60,000 nucleotides of DNA from Polytrichum commune (Eukaryota > Streptophyta > Polytrichopsida > Polytrichales > Polytrichaceae). Numbering within the stretch: position 1 is the stretch's first letter; each line of letters begins with the position of its first letter. Under the pieces are notes generated by a model. It was not told where the DNA came from. It did no database searches and was given only the letters and a program-made list of their open reading frames with translations. Positions 20,138 to 33,249 of the stretch are shown here, piece by piece. The position numbers and the translations under genes are program-made. Where the stretch lies: the NCBI GenBank assembly GCA_950295325.1, contig OX485809.1, positions 7,380,001 through 7,440,000 on the forward strand, given 5' to 3'.

Positions 20138-21496
20138 GGTGACTGGAGCTGCTGAGTATTTCGGTGTGGCCCTGGTATCAACCGGTTCATTTGTAACTCA
20201 CTGCCGGTTCTCCCCGATTGCATAAGTGGACCACTGATCGCATGAAATTTGTGCAACCCTAAGGCTCATTTCTCAAACTCCACCGATGCATTTGCAACTA
20301 CATGGCTTTTCAGTCGTTCCAGAAGTCCAGGTTGAATTTGTGCAGAGAATATGTTGGCAGAAAGAGGTACTCTCGGTCTCAAAAAGTGACTCCGTTTTTT
20401 AGCATGCGAATTTCAACATAATATACTCCTCCTCCTCCTCCTCCTCCTCATCCACGTTCTGCACATGATTAACTTTAACACAGGATGACTTTGTAATTGA
20501 TTCGGTAATTATTATTGTACTCCATAACTGCAGGAGAATTATGTTAGCATATTCTCACCAAGAGAGTTGGTGGAATAAACAGATTTAGCTGTAGTGGAAG
20601 TATTCACCAAAGGAAGGCCCACTGCATCGTAGTTTAAGTAAGTTCAGTCTAACCTCGTTTACACAACACCCTTGATATTATGACACATCGTGCATGACCA
20701 AACTTTTTAGTCCAAAACTCCCTCGCCTATATGACTACGGCACTCAATGATGCGACATTTAGGATCTCTGTCGTTTTGTCATATTAAAGAGGTAGTTGAT
20801 GCGAACATTTCTTTCATCTATGTTATGTACATCTAGAATGCATGCATTTTCACTTGGGAACTTCTTGGGAGCTTCGCTTACCATTGGGAATTTGATGAGA
20901 ATTAGGGTTACTAGTGCAGAATGGACATGGTTAGGGTCAGAGTGGCCTCCTGCCTAGTATGTTGCGAAACGTCGTGTATTGTACTTGTCTAGTTTTTCTT
21001 ATTAGAGAACTCTTTATATTTTGGTGTGAATGAAGTTACTAGTTTTCAGAAGTTAGTAGGGAATTTAGATAAGATGACAGTTGCGAACTTGGGTAGGCAA
21101 CACATGAGATCTTTAGACTCCTATTTCAAGAGTTCTTGAGAATATTTGTATTTTTGTGAAGTTATAAGTTATTATTTCATACCATCTATATTGCTTAAAC
21201 TCGTTGTATACAACTTTTAAAGCTCATATTACTTATGTTTTCGTATTCCCTTGATAATACGAAAACTTTACGCCATTTGTCATATTAATGAGAAGACGAC
21301 ACCTCGGTAATACAACTTTTGTTGTGTTTCCCAAACGTGTCATACCAAAGAGGGAGAACAGTAGTCGTGTTGCAGAATTAACAGGGAAGGCACGGTTCCA
21401 TCATATAGCCATCATCTCGAGACCTATTATTAAAATGGGGTCAAAGCAGTCACTTACTTTTGTTCTCCGATTCCTCTTTTAAAACACCTCGCACTA
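20138..21496. other. intergenic, no gene; TCC microsatellite
   Basis: A (TCC)n/(CTC)n tract lies at about 20,427-20,450. Otherwise AT-rich sequence with no recognisable gene or element. Confidence 0.5.
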
Positions 21497-22006
21497 CAAT
21501 GAGGGCCACCTCACACACGAGCCAAGAGCCGTGACTATGTAATTGTCCAAAGAGCTCAAAAGAAAGTGTCCAAAGGCCGTCCCAACACACCTCCAAAATC
21601 ATGTAGTGTGGTCACGGACCCTCAAGTGTATTGTGAAGTCATATGTGACCGGGCCCTCAACCAAATGCTATTTCAATGAGTTTCTATTCATGTGGGTCCT
21701 CACGTATGATAAAATAGGATAAACCAATGGTTGTGAGCGTCCAGAGTGTCATGGTCTCCCGGTTTTGTGTTAGGGTTACCTCCAAGAGGTGGTTTTTGAG
21801 AATAGTCCAATTGATCATGAAGCATGATCCATTTGATGCCATGTAAGAATCCATGTAGACTTTACATCGATCTTGCATTCACGTACTTGGTTGGTCCCTC
21901 AAGCATAGTGCGAAGCGAACTTGGACTGGCTCTGCCTTTTCCATCAACGAGAGTGCTTGAAGTGCAATGGTCATGGGCTCTCAATCTTGTATGTGAAGTG
22001 GCCATG
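21497..22006 (+). repeat. dispersed repeat, copy 2 (partner at 1,420-1,852)
   Basis: Direct-orientation relative of the 1,420 repeat, with an extra ~45 bp near 21,620-21,660 that partly repeats 'tcacgg.ccctcaa'. Non-coding; class unknown. Confidence 0.6.
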
Positions 22007-22436
22007 ATACATGCAATTAGGTTGCCCCCACTAATTTACCAACATTTCACACTAATTTGAATATTCAATACCATTATAATAAAATACAATAATTTTGATA
22101 TACTGTGGGTTGCTACATGGATGAGTAAACAAAGTTTTGTGATCTAGTTCTGACCCAAGGTAATTTGCATGGGTAATGAGGCAACCCACTGGCAAAGCCA
22201 AGCTAATTGCGCATATCAATGTAGTTACTTGTCAACTTGACATATATTTTAATTTTGAGATTTAAAGAGTTCAAAGTAACACTAATGGGGATTCCAACAT
22301 CAAGATTCCTCAACATAGAGGCATGAAGTATGTGAAGAAGTTGTAAGAACGACGTCCACATGGTTAAGGCTAGATATTAAAGTTAGTCGTAAAGTTTGGG
22401 GTTAAATTGGGTTCGAAATCCTCCAATGGTTCCTGG

Positions 22437-22630
22437 TTTGTTTGGTTGTTTGTTTTGTTTTGTTTTTTGTTTTTTTTTGGAACATAGGAGGTGCTTGACC
22501 ACTTGGCTAGTTTTCTGTCAAGTAGAGAGACGATTTCGCGGCCGGGAATCGAACCGCCACCCACTCTGTTCGGTTTGAGTACCTCTTCATTATCTCCGAC
22601 TGGTAGTTTAGGGTCATCTTAGACCACAAT
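22437..22630 (-). mobile_element. tRNA-derived SINE, minus orientation
   Basis: Read on the minus strand it has an exact pol III B box, GGTTCGATTCC (22,545-22,555), and a possible A box (ctaccagtcgg) about 50 bp upstream. The body ends in an A/C-rich tail, seen on the plus strand as T-rich 22,441-22,478. It aligns with the plus-strand element at 7,828-8,018. No internal coding. The exact 5' end is uncertain. Confidence 0.7.
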
Positions 22631-22639
22631 GGTTTCTGG

Positions 22640-23289
22640 TTTGACTATTACTATAAATTCTTGGTAGGTTTCTTTGAGTTTGAGACATCAAAACATTTCA
22701 TATTCGAGAAGAAGTCTATGGGCGATGAAAACAGCTTCTGGCTTCTGGTGAGGCCACGTCGCCTGTACTTTCTTGACCGTCGGATCTGACCCTCTCCCCT
22801 AATCTCCTCCGTCCAGTGCCTGTGCAGACAGACAGACAGAGAAGACAGACAAACACTCACTCTTGACCTTCCCGATTCCGATTCTCGTCTGTTCTTTTAA
22901 GACTACATCTAGCTTCTCAAAAGTTTTGTTGCCACCAATATGCAGATGTCTCATCTAGGCACTCTTGGCTCCTTTCATCACATGTGTACTCGCCAAATAA
23001 CATCAAAACTCAAAAAGAGAACACTAGGTCATTGACACGGGTGTGGGAAGTTGCAAAGTTGGGAGTCTCCTTCAAAATTTGAGATTTGGTGCCCACATTT
23101 CATTTGAAACTCTATTGTAGTCGATTACTAAACAATCATTTAAGACAAAAAAAAACACAAAATCAAAACCAATTGACATTACTTTTGGTTTAACGGACTA
23201 AATGTACGCGTCGGTAGTGAAGAATAGTAGATATTCGCATGCCAATGACCTTTTTACTTACCCCATAGTCTATGAACTAGTTTGAACCA
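22640..23289. other. intergenic, no gene recognised
   Basis: Includes a CAGA-rich run at about 22,823-22,850. Local pyrimidine richness near 22,790-22,880 could be a 5' leader on either strand, but no gene can be supported. Confidence 0.4.
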
Positions 23290-23659
23290 CACTAACTACG
23301 ATACTTAGTGTCATATGGTAGTTTATGTCACTATGGTAACTTTTCGGACGACACTTCGTACAAATAAGTTTACAAGTACTGTCATGGATGATGGATGAGT
23401 TCATCCATTGCCCAAAACCCTACCTTGTCTCATCAGCAACTTGTGATGAGATATTGTCATGGACGATTGAAATTTGGATGAAAAATCACTTGGTAAGTGA
23501 CAGTATTTGCAACACTGTAATATAATCCCCCCCAGAAAAATTTACAAGGAATGACGAATAATCTTGGGTTAACATTTCGTGTTGGTTGACACTATACCAC
23601 GGTTTACAATTAGTGTTGAGCAAGACAATTAGAATTGATGACACTGAATACCTTATTTA
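23290..23659 (+). repeat. dispersed repeat family R1, copy 3
   Basis: Closest relative of 3,940-4,330, including the 'catggatgatggatgagttc' and 'aatcccccccag' blocks. Its 3' end is interrupted by the PIF-like element at 23,660 and resumes at 24,071 with 'gtgtagtttgac'. Confidence 0.65.
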
Positions 23660-24067
23660 GAGTGTCCCCACCAGACCGGGCATGGGGCATGCAACGCCAA
23701 AAATGGGGCATCCCGGGTTCTTAGGTGGCGGTACCGGCATAAATTGAGCCCCACCAATGTCCGGTCCCTCATAATTTAGAACCGGTCCGGGTATAGTAAA
23801 GACCTTCCCCCGCCATAAATGGTTCATATAACGGAACACCTCCGGCCCGCCAAGAGATTACTTTAATATCAGATACTCCGATATCCTACTTTATACCATG
23901 TCAGATAATAGGTGTCGTTGTCTTATTGATTGCTTCCTAATTATACCGAGGGTATGTCTAGGCTTTGGTGGGCTTTGACTCAAGATGAGCTGCCCTGCCC
24001 AAGATAGAGGGCTCCCCAAAGGTATAAAATATTATATACTCTATTTGGCGATCTGGTGGGGATGCCC
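23660..24067. mobile_element. PIF/Harbinger-like MITE with TTA TSD
   Basis: Terminal inverted repeats GAGTGTCCCCACCAGA (left) and GGGCATCCCCACCAGA (right, read inward) match at 13 of 16 bases. TTA lies on both sides (23,657-23,659 and 24,068-24,070), the TSD expected for PIF/Harbinger. Removing element plus one TTA gives 'cttatttagtgtag', which matches the uninterrupted paralogue 'gtatttagtgtgg' near 4,310. The paralogue therefore acts as an empty site. The 408-bp interior does not encode transposase. Confidence 0.8.
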
Positions 24068-24179
24068 TTAGTGTAGTTTGACTTGTGCCGTAGCACTGAT
24101 CTATATACTTGGTCTCACCTCCACAAACTCATCTGGTAGCAGAGACTTTTCACATACTTGGATGCACACTGATGTTTTG

Positions 24180-25680
24180 TTCTTCCAGTTCTGCAAATTT
24201 TGTTGCAATGTTCACCAGTGATGGCCAAGAAATGCTTATGAGGATAAATCAGAGCAATTTGTTGCTCATCAAGAACAGGGACGATACATTTCCTGCACTC
24301 CTTTGTCTCGATAGAAATTCATCTTATTCTGAAGTTATGTGTCTGTGAGCAGTGAAGTAGGCGAAAGTAGTTTTGGGACAACTTGCACACACACACACAC
24401 TCACACACACACACACACTTGGAAGGTGCATTTCCTCGATTTGGGATCACTCAAGCAGGAAGCAACAAAAATTGGAACCACCAGATGTAGCAATCTAACG
24501 TACGTGCGGCTGTGTCATTTTGTAAATATATCCATCTATATATAATCACGTCCCAGGGGAATTCCTGGTGCAGCTTGGTCCTGTCAAGGTAATGATCGTG
24601 AGAATAAAAACAAACCAGAGTGTTGCTCATCAAGAAACAGGGATGATAGAATTCCTGCACAGTTTGCATTGACAGAAATTAAGCAAGTGGTGAACTTATG
24701 TATCTGTGAGCAGTGGAGTAGGTGAAAGTTATGGGCTAGCCTTGCACATACACTTGAAGGTTTCTGCCGTGAATGTGGGATCGCTGAAGCAGGAAGCAAG
24801 AGGTAGCAATCCAAAGGACATGCAACTGTGTCTTTTGTGAGCATGTCCTTCTATAATCATGTTACTGCCTAAACTTTCATGCGTGTGGCAACTTACGTTC
24901 AAGTGCACATCACTTCAAGCATGATTGGCTTCCTTTGGCAGCTTGTTCCTGTGTGCTTTTTTAAAGAAATGCTTATGAAAATAAATGCAAACCACAGCGA
25001 TGCTCATCAAGAACAGGGATAATACAAATCCTGCACTGCAGCTTGTATCCGTGAGCAGTGAAGTACGTGAAAATTATGGGAGAAGCTTGCACCTATGCTT
25101 GAAGTTGTATGCCCTCAGTTTGGAAACAACCAAGCAGTAAGCCACAAAAGTCGAAAGTAGCCATCCAGAGTACATGCAGCTGTGTCGTTTGTGAGAATGT
25201 CCTTCTATAATCATGTTCCTGGGTTGTGTGTAGTAACTTACATTCAAGTGCACATCAGTCCAAGTATGGGTGGCTTCCTTTTGCAGCTTGGTCCTGTCAT
25301 GTATATTCTCCAGGAAATGCTTCTGAGGATGGAAAAAACAAACCAAAGTATTGCTCATCAAGAGCAGGGATGATGACAATCCTGCACTGCTTGAATCAAC
25401 AGAATTCAAGCATGTCACGTTGAAATCATGTACCTGTGGGAAAACCTTCCACACATACTTGAAGGTGTATGCCCTCAATTGGGTTCACTCGAGCAGGTAA
25501 GCAAGAAGTAGCAAATTCAATGTACATTACAGCTGTATATTTTGTGTGAATGTCCTTCTATAATGACCATGTTCCTGAGTTGTGTGCGGGAACTTACATT
25601 CAAGTGCACGTCACTCCAAGCATGGGTGGCTTAAATTCTTTTGCAGTTTGGTCCTCCTGTGTGTAATATTCTCTCTCAGC
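24180..25680 (+). repeat. tandem array of ~360-bp units (4 copies)
   Basis: The phrase 'tgctcatcaagaacaggg' or a variant recurs near 24,262, 24,622, 25,001 and 25,352, giving spacings of about 360, 379 and 351 bp. Each unit also has 'cttggtcctgt', 'gtgagcagtgaagta' and 'gtccttctataatcatg' blocks. A (CA)n tract at 24,386-24,418 lies in the first unit. Fragments of reading frame occur but do not persist between units, so the array is treated as non-coding. It lies 2 kb upstream of the Tubby-like gene. Confidence 0.75.
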
Positions 25681-27701
25681 ACCACAGGCAAGTAGACGGA
25701 CCACCTTGAATGTGAGGCAAGCTCGACAAGCTGCCTGAGGTCAAAATCACCGCCTCGTTATACATGTCAAGGTACCGTGCCTGCTGATCATGTCTGCCGT
25801 ATTGACAATTACCTTCTGCCGGTACACTGCATGATACATCTCAATGAAGTTATCCTCCACACATAAATTGATGATTTCATTGAATGGACAACCCTAATGA
25901 TTTGGGGAATTGATCTAGCTGGGTAATGACTGCGTTGTAATCCAGTACAGAAAGAACACATTCAATTTATGTGAATCTAATCAATCCAGGTGAACCTGGG
26001 TAATGCTATGTAGCTAAAGAAGTTTCAAGTTGTGGTGCTGTAGTTGATGTTGGGTTACTTACCCTAAACAGAGGATTTTTTTTCACTTCAAGAAATTTCA
26101 TCTCAGGATGCAGACAAGTGGGCTGGAGCTTCCTGTTCAATCTTGTCCACGACAGGAGCGTCAGTTTGCAACCAAATTTGTGACAGGATTAAATAAGTTC
26201 AAATTTCTGTGGCATCATTTATCTAAGATGGATCAACTCCCGTGTCATATCCATAATGAAGCAGTGACACCACATGTGGGAAGAATCATTTCCCACCGAT
26301 CAACAACAGAGGAGAGTACGTTACTTTGAAGTCCTTATGAATTGAGTTCTAGGGAATTGTGTTGCATAAATACACACATGCGTGATTCATGTCAAAGACG
26401 AAATCACTCCATTTCTTTCACTTCTTTGTCCTCTGTAAAAGAGACCTAATTGAAGAAACAGCCTTATGTGGTCAGAGTTCAACCCTTCAACAACCCACTT
26501 CACGTGACATTGTTCAGAAGGTAGTTATAATTATACTTGTAGGAGGTGAGGAGATACCGGTAGTTAAGGGTTAGGAAATGCATGGAACTACACTGGAAAA
26601 GTTTCTGGTGAACAGATTCTTTTTAACAGACATAACTAACCTTCCACTAACTAACCTTTTTGTATTCCAATCTCATTGCTCCTCTTTCACGGGCTTTGAC
26701 TGTCCTTCTCTGCTGTCTTTTCTCGAAGGTCTCAACCACCGATCATTAGTATGCACAATGATACATGTTCGGAGATGTGTAAACCACAGAAAAATCACTA
26801 AGATCTGGTTGTGAACATTATTGAAAAGAAATTCTTGACAGGATGTAATCACAAGATTCTCTGTTATAAAATATTTAGATGCATGAGTTGATTAATCTGT
26901 TTTATTTTTGAAACGAAGTGGCCACCTGGAGCAGGGTTATTGATTGCATCAGCTACTGAAGCAGGAGTTTCCTTGTAACCATGGATACGTAAGAAGTGAA
27001 GACGAAGTACAATGATTACGAGCTATGGATCATGGCGAGGGTAAGTGAACTGTTGATGACAAGTTCAGCAACGCATACACTGGTAGCATTGAAAAACAGC
27101 TCCGGGTTTTGAATTCCCGGTTTGAGCAACTTCTCACATATAAACCTGAATCAATGCCCCCAGACCTCTGCAACCCTGGTGTGCCAACTTTTGGTAGGAT
27201 GTTTATCACACTCAAATTAGAGTTATCCTCTAACTTAACATGACTTTTGGTCGGCAGTTGGTTGTTTTGCATACACCACCTTCCATGCTCGGTCGGTAAG
27301 TATTCGGTGCATGCTTGGATGCGGTGTGGAGGTTTGAGCATAGAACATTCTACATCGAGTCATTGAGGGCCAAACTCATTTTGGCTTGCCAAGAGATGCT
27401 CAAATGAACCAAAATAGGTTTCTCTTCATTCAAATTCAAACACTGCATCCAAGCACGCACCGCGAGTGGAAAGAAATTACTGATATTGTATGCACAGCAA
27501 CCAACGGAAATTCATAGGAGACCAAACTCCTGACGAAAAGCCCATCGAGTTCAAGGCTAACTCTGTTGTCTCCCCATTATGTATTCTAAATATGTTGCTC
27601 TTCACGGACTTGGAATTGATCCAAGTCTTGCTTCAGAACCTCTTTTTGTTTCTGTTTTTATATGTGGATTAAACTGCACAATGACAAGATAAATTAAATC
27701 C
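25681..27701. other. upstream region of the Tubby-like gene, no confident gene
   Basis: Unique-looking sequence with short frames only. It may contain promoter and 5' UTR exons of the gene starting at 27,702, but I cannot define a transcription start. Confidence 0.4.
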
Positions 27702-30700
27702 ATGGCTACAACTATGAATGCAACCCTAAAGAGGAACGTGAATGTGAAATCAGTGAGAAAGGAGGACCATAAACTCTCAGCTATCAATGAGAATGAGCAG
27801 CCTCTCCTTCGGACAAGGGAATATGGCAAGGCACCACCGAGGGAGATGAATAGAGAGCAGGCTCAGCCTCTTCTACGCACCAGAGAATATGGCACTGCAC
27901 CACCGAAGGTCAGACACACTAATTTTATTTTATGTGTTTCAAGTCATCAATATTGAGAAAACTGGTAACCCTAAAATGCAGAAGCAGGAACAAAGGCAGG
28001 AGTGAACTCACAAAGGGATTGTATTCAGGAGGTTAGAGTACACACTGAAAAGCTTGAAAGGATCTCGAAATCCGTCACCGTGCCGAAGCTAATCCTTCCA
28101 CCAAGAAAAAGGTCTCAGTCCATGTCAGGTAACGACACATCCTCCAATTGTTCTGGAGTCAGTGAGATTCAATGCAAAGATGATTTATTGATTTATTTTG
28201 AAAGTTTCTAATATACTTATTTATTATCAGTCGTCGCGAGGCTTTGATCACCTTCTTCAGATGACGTTTTTCAACAACTTTGCTTGACAGAGTTCTTTTT
28301 TTGGTGAGATTTGCAGGTTTGGTCACAAGCAATGACTTCTTCATACCTGCCCCCCTTAATTCCACATCGCACTTATCCTCAGGAAGGTGAGACACTCACC
28401 ACAATCCCCATTCAATCCCCATTCCTCAACTAAAATGCACAAGAAGGGCTAATGCATAAACATCATATGTGATATATCGAGGTCATGTCAATTGTCCACC
28501 TCCGAACAAGTACAACTGACGAAGAAAATTGGGCTATTGTATCACACATTGAAAGGCTTTCTCTCCATCACCTTAAAGGAGGAGAGAACAGTGAATGCTA
28601 TGAGCTTCATATTCGTGATTTAAGATTGACAACTTCTTCGAGGCCTTGATCACTCACCACATACAAATTGTACCTTACTTCTTCTCATGTATGCAGTTGA
28701 ATGTCTTATACAGGGTTATCATGCCCGTTTAAGTATAATACCTTCATTCAATTTCGTGGAGCTTGGCCCTGCAGCCTGATATTGTGCCACCGCTTATTGG
28801 ATGTAGAGTTTCACCTGTGGCTGAAACGCCCAGGAAGGAGGTTCTCCCGGACAGCTTGCGAGGACAATACACGCCGCGAGACTCCACTACAGTATGTCTT
28901 CAAAGCTTGAACCTGCTACCTTGACTCCATCTTCGAGTCTGTCATTGTTATCTGGGAAGCAATGACCTTAAAAGTATGAAAGAGCATGTTAATAGTAGCA
29001 TTTCTAGAGTCAATGACACCTGCTGTCCCTGCAAATTCTGGGACAGGGTGGAGCTGATGTGGGAAGAGAAGGCATCTTCGCCGGTAGTCTTTTAGGGAGA
29101 GCAGCCAAGGTGAGGGATCGGTGTGCAAACAGCCGGCTGCAAAATTCATCTTCTCGTCAAAATGGTGGAAACAGAGCTACCACAGTAATCTCCCATCCAT
29201 CTCAAATCTCCCCAAAAAGATTCTTTTTCTTTGCAGTGGAACTAACGTAGAGCGTTGCACCTCTATTTTAGTCATAAATAAATACTGCTGCTTCACAGTG
29301 GATCCTGTTTCCATACATGCAGTGATGGTCAACATGTAACCGGGAGCAGTAGATTGTGAACCTTGCATTCTCATTCCGTGCAATTCTGCAAGGCAGCCTA
29401 AGTTGATAGCAACCTGTTTTATTTGAAAGACAGCTCCTAGTTAACCTGGTATAAATTAGCAACAAGATCTGTGTCATCAATAACGAACCTCGGAAAACAC
29501 CTTCTGTTTACCTGCACATTGTAGCAGTCGAAATGTAACCATGAGCAGCATCCGATCCAACAGTGCTGCTGTGACGCTTGCATTCTCATGAAATTCTTTT
29601 ATATTCTCTTAGGCAACAAATTTGCCAACAACCTTCACAATAGTAGTATGGTTATCCTAGTAAGAAATTGCAACTGGAGCAATCCAACTGATTCCGTGCT
29701 TTTCTTCAAAGACAGCCAAAGTTGACAGAAAATTGTTGTATTTGAAAGGCAGATTTTGGTTAACCTGGTATGAATTAGCAACATGATCAGTGCCATCAAT
29801 AAAAAATCCCACTACCTGTATTTTTCCTTCTTCCGGATAACATGTCCTGCTTACATGCATATAGTCATGGTCAAAATGTAACCATGAGCAGCATTAGATC
29901 AAACGACGCTGCTGCGAAGCTTTTGCATTCTCGTGCCATGCATTTTCTTCTTAAAGGCAGACAAAGCTGCCAACAACCTTCAATATAATTGCATTTGAAA
30001 GACAGATTGTGGTTAACCTGGTATGACTCAGTAACATGATTGTGCCATCAATAACGAACCCCACTACCTGTATTTGTTTTCTTCCGGATAACACCTCCTG
30101 CGAACATGCACATGGTAATGGCCAAAATGTAACCATGAGCAGCATCAGATTCAACAATGCTGCTGTGAAGCCCGCATTCTCATGCCATGCTTTTTCTTCT
30201 TCTTAAAGGCAGACAAAGGCTCCAACGACCTTCAAAGTAGTAGTATACATGGTTAACTTAGAATGATACTGCAACAGGAGAAATTAATCCAGTAAATTTC
30301 TGAATCCCACCTTGACTTGTAGGACTTAGAAAGAAAGCTCCAGGAGCAGGGTATGTCTCCTGTGTACTGTCCAGATACACCAATCCGAGAGATGGATACA
30401 CGGTGTGGGAACATTGCGAAGATGCTGTCAGACTTGCGAGTGTTTCTCGTCCGCCCGGTGCCGCCGAATTGGGGGCCCGTTGAATGCCATATTCGCCGAT
30501 TCGTGCACACCAAATGGTGGCTTCCCAGGTGATCCCTTGCCCTGTCCATCCTCATTCATCACAGCAAGAGTATAAGTATATCTCGACAGATTCATTCTCA
30601 TGTTAATTCCGGCAGCTCCTTTGCAGTTATACGATTTATGTGCAGCTAACAAACCATATCTGCACTTGATAAGAATCCAAGTGGCCATGATACAGGCACT

Positions 30701-33249
30701 CACACGATGTAATTTGACTTGCACAACAGCTACGTATTGTACCTCTCAGATGGAGACCAATTCCTGCTCGCCTCGAAAAAGAAGACGAAGAGCAAGAGCA
30801 GCTACGCCATTTCTCTCGACGAAAACGATACTTCCAGAGAATCCGGAAATTATTTTGGCAAGGTTGGGTCATATATATACACACAACTACCCTCTGGATT
30901 GAATGTGAAGATAGACAGAATGTTTGATATCAATGAATGTGCATATATTTCATGTGATCAAACACTTGTAAAGGCAAGCCACCAAGTAGATGAATCAGTA
31001 GCTAGGGCTGCATGAAGTTACATCTACATCTACTATATCTCACGATCTTCATTTCTGTACACTCACAGCTGCGCTCAAATTTTGTGGGCTCCGAGTTTTG
31101 GTTCTATGACAAAGGAATTCGTCCAATACACGGTGCATCTGCGAATGGGTGAGTCTACTCATCCTACCAAGGACCACAAACTCAGGGATGTGCAATTGGA
31201 CGTGACATGGCCCTTTGATCATCACCTCAATCCCTCACATGCTGTCACGGTTTGTGACAACACACGTGTAATCACCGCAATAAACTAGATTATTTGGAAA
31301 TTTATGAAAAATGGTCGATGTTGGTGTTGTTGAGGGTTCCTCCACAAATCATGTGTGTTAAGATGCATGTAGAAAGGACTGCGCCGGTTACGGCCTTTAA
31401 TGTCACGTGCACCGTTTGCAAAGGGCCTAAACTAGATGCCTAGAGGTCTCAAAGTGTCACCTCCACTAAACGCCAATATGACACTATTTGTGAACACCAG
31501 CTACTTTCCAAAGTGAAAATTTATTTACATTGCAACGTTTAGCGTTGCAGCTTGGGATACTTTGAGATGATAGTTTTGTGTTTCAATATGGTAGGGGAAG
31601 ACGTTGTTTGACATACTAAATGATAAGTGTCACATGTTTACATTCTAGTATGCAAGAGGAAGACATTCTTGAGCATACTCATGACAAGTGCCATTTGTGT
31701 ACACTGCATTCAACTTGTAGACCGTTGTGTAACATAGATATCCAGTGACCACACAACACTACTACCAAGATACTCATGCTAAGATGTTAGTAAACACATT
31801 TGAACACCAAGTGTCACGAGATGACACCAAGGGTGAAATTGTTATCATGAGTGTATCCTTGACATACGTGTCAAAAATAGGGTAGCATGAGACACTAAAT
31901 ACCACGAACGCTGTACCATATTCCGATTTACAACTCAAAATGCACTCACTTAGAATTCAGAAATTGAGATGAAGTTGGTTGGCAGAGCTCTGGCGCGGAA
32001 TCCCACCGTGAAAACCAGGGTGGAAATGGGTGCAGTCAAGTATCACTACAATGTGCTGGGGCTCGGGGGACCGCGCCGAATGACGGCCATTTTACCTGCC
32101 CCGCAGGACGATGGTAAACCGTATGTATTTCTGCCATCTTCCATCTCTCACAACGGCCCTGCCATTTTGGATCACTACAATAATGGGCGACAACGAGATA
32201 AGATGATCGTCCTGCACAGCAAGCAACCCCACTTCAACAAAAAGGTCAGATACTTCACCTCAGCTCCCCCTCAGCGTACATTTCGATTCGACATGAAATC
32301 AAGTTTAGCTCATCGTTGCCATGAAGATGGAAGAAATTATTTGTTGACTTCCAAGTGCGCTAACACTATGATCACGGGATCGGATGTAGTACAGCTTGCA
32401 GCTTACTGTCTCAATTTCCATGGCCGAGTCACAAGGCCTTCTGTTAAGAACTTCCAGGTACTACTACGTCGTCAATCCAAAACTTGGACTAGAGAAACAA
32501 ACTGTCGTTGCTGTAAGCTGGCTTATTACCTCTCTTATTAGTGATCAGATTTGTCGTACAAGCTAAGCATCTCTTCTAATCGTCCGTATCCTAATCCAGC
32601 GTCTTTGCTTGGGTGACAGCTGGTTGCAGACTCGGATAAGGACTCTGTCGTTCTCCAGTTTGGTAAGGTACTAATTCAATGAACCACCTTCAGAAACCAA
32701 ATCAAGTTTGAGTGTAAAGGCGCGTCGAACAAACGTGAATGTTCAATACCTGATAGTAGCCATGGACTGCATGAAAGTAGAATGCATCATGAAGTTGATG
32801 TCAAAAGCTAACGCGGCGACTGAGTGGAGATTTGAAGGTGTGTAGATGGGCAGAAATCTTTTCAGCATGGACTACCGGCACCCGCTGTCTGCCTTACAAG
32901 TATGTCCTGAATTCAGATGTAAAACACATTTGTTTTGTATGTAGAATAAGAATCATTCTACATGGTCGACTTTCCCCTCAAAGGAGTTGCAATCCTCTTG
33001 AGTGCAAGGTTATTGCTGAGGAAGTCCCACAGAGAAACGAACTCTCCATACTCTTGCTCCCATAAATGAGACAATCTGTCAAAAGTCTATAAAAACCGGT
33101 AACGGATGTCATTAGGCAATGATACACAGCTTCCACCTTTACTAATGAGAGCAAATCTGGCACCTGATGAAGTCTGCTCTGGAAAAAAACATTGTCAGGC
33201 ATTTGCGATTTGCCTCTCAAGCTTGGATCCCAAGCTTGCTTGTGAATGA
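27702..33249 (+). CDS. TLP: Tubby-like protein gene, 13 exons
   Basis: Reconstructed coding exons: 27702-27908, 27996-28128, 28317-28386, 28762-28891, 29047-29184, 30323-30528, 30730-30862, 31069-31148, 31986-32244, 32395-32457, 32620-32667, 32846-32899, 33199-33249. All introns are GT-AG with matching phases; they sum to 523 codons plus TGA. ATG 27,702 has an in-frame TAA 12 bp upstream. The Tubby domain covers ~269-523, with clear family phrases: VECHIRRF, YAISLDENDTSR, LRSNFVGSEFWFYD, GPRRM, CLNFHGRVT..SVKNFQ, FSMDYRHPLSALQ and the terminal FAICLSSLDPKLACE. The family binds phosphoinositides through basic residues; the KKKTKSK cluster fits. The usual plant F-box is not seen; instead exon 1 repeats PLLRTREYG.APP. 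Exons 1-5 are less certain than 6-13. Exon 5 may end at 29,109. Confidence 0.85.
29260..30250 (+). repeat. intronic tandem repeats in the Tubby-like gene
   Basis: The phrase 'aaatgtaaccatgagcagca' or a variant recurs near 29,333, 29,536, 29,875 and 30,125. It is followed by 'tgctgctgtgaagc..gcattctcatg' and preceded by 'gttaacctggtat.a.t.agcaacatgat' blocks. Units of about 200-340 bp fill most of intron 5 (29,185-30,322). Confidence 0.65.

Noticed and set aside
22545-22555. tRNA gene suggested by an exact B box
   Set aside because: No acceptor, anticodon or D-arm pairing fits around it, and an A-rich tail and second copy indicate a SINE.
28701-28910. Alternative frame for exon 4 of the Tubby-like gene
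   Set aside because: Although open, it does not keep phase with the donors and acceptors of exons 3 and 5; the chosen frame (28,762-28,891) does.
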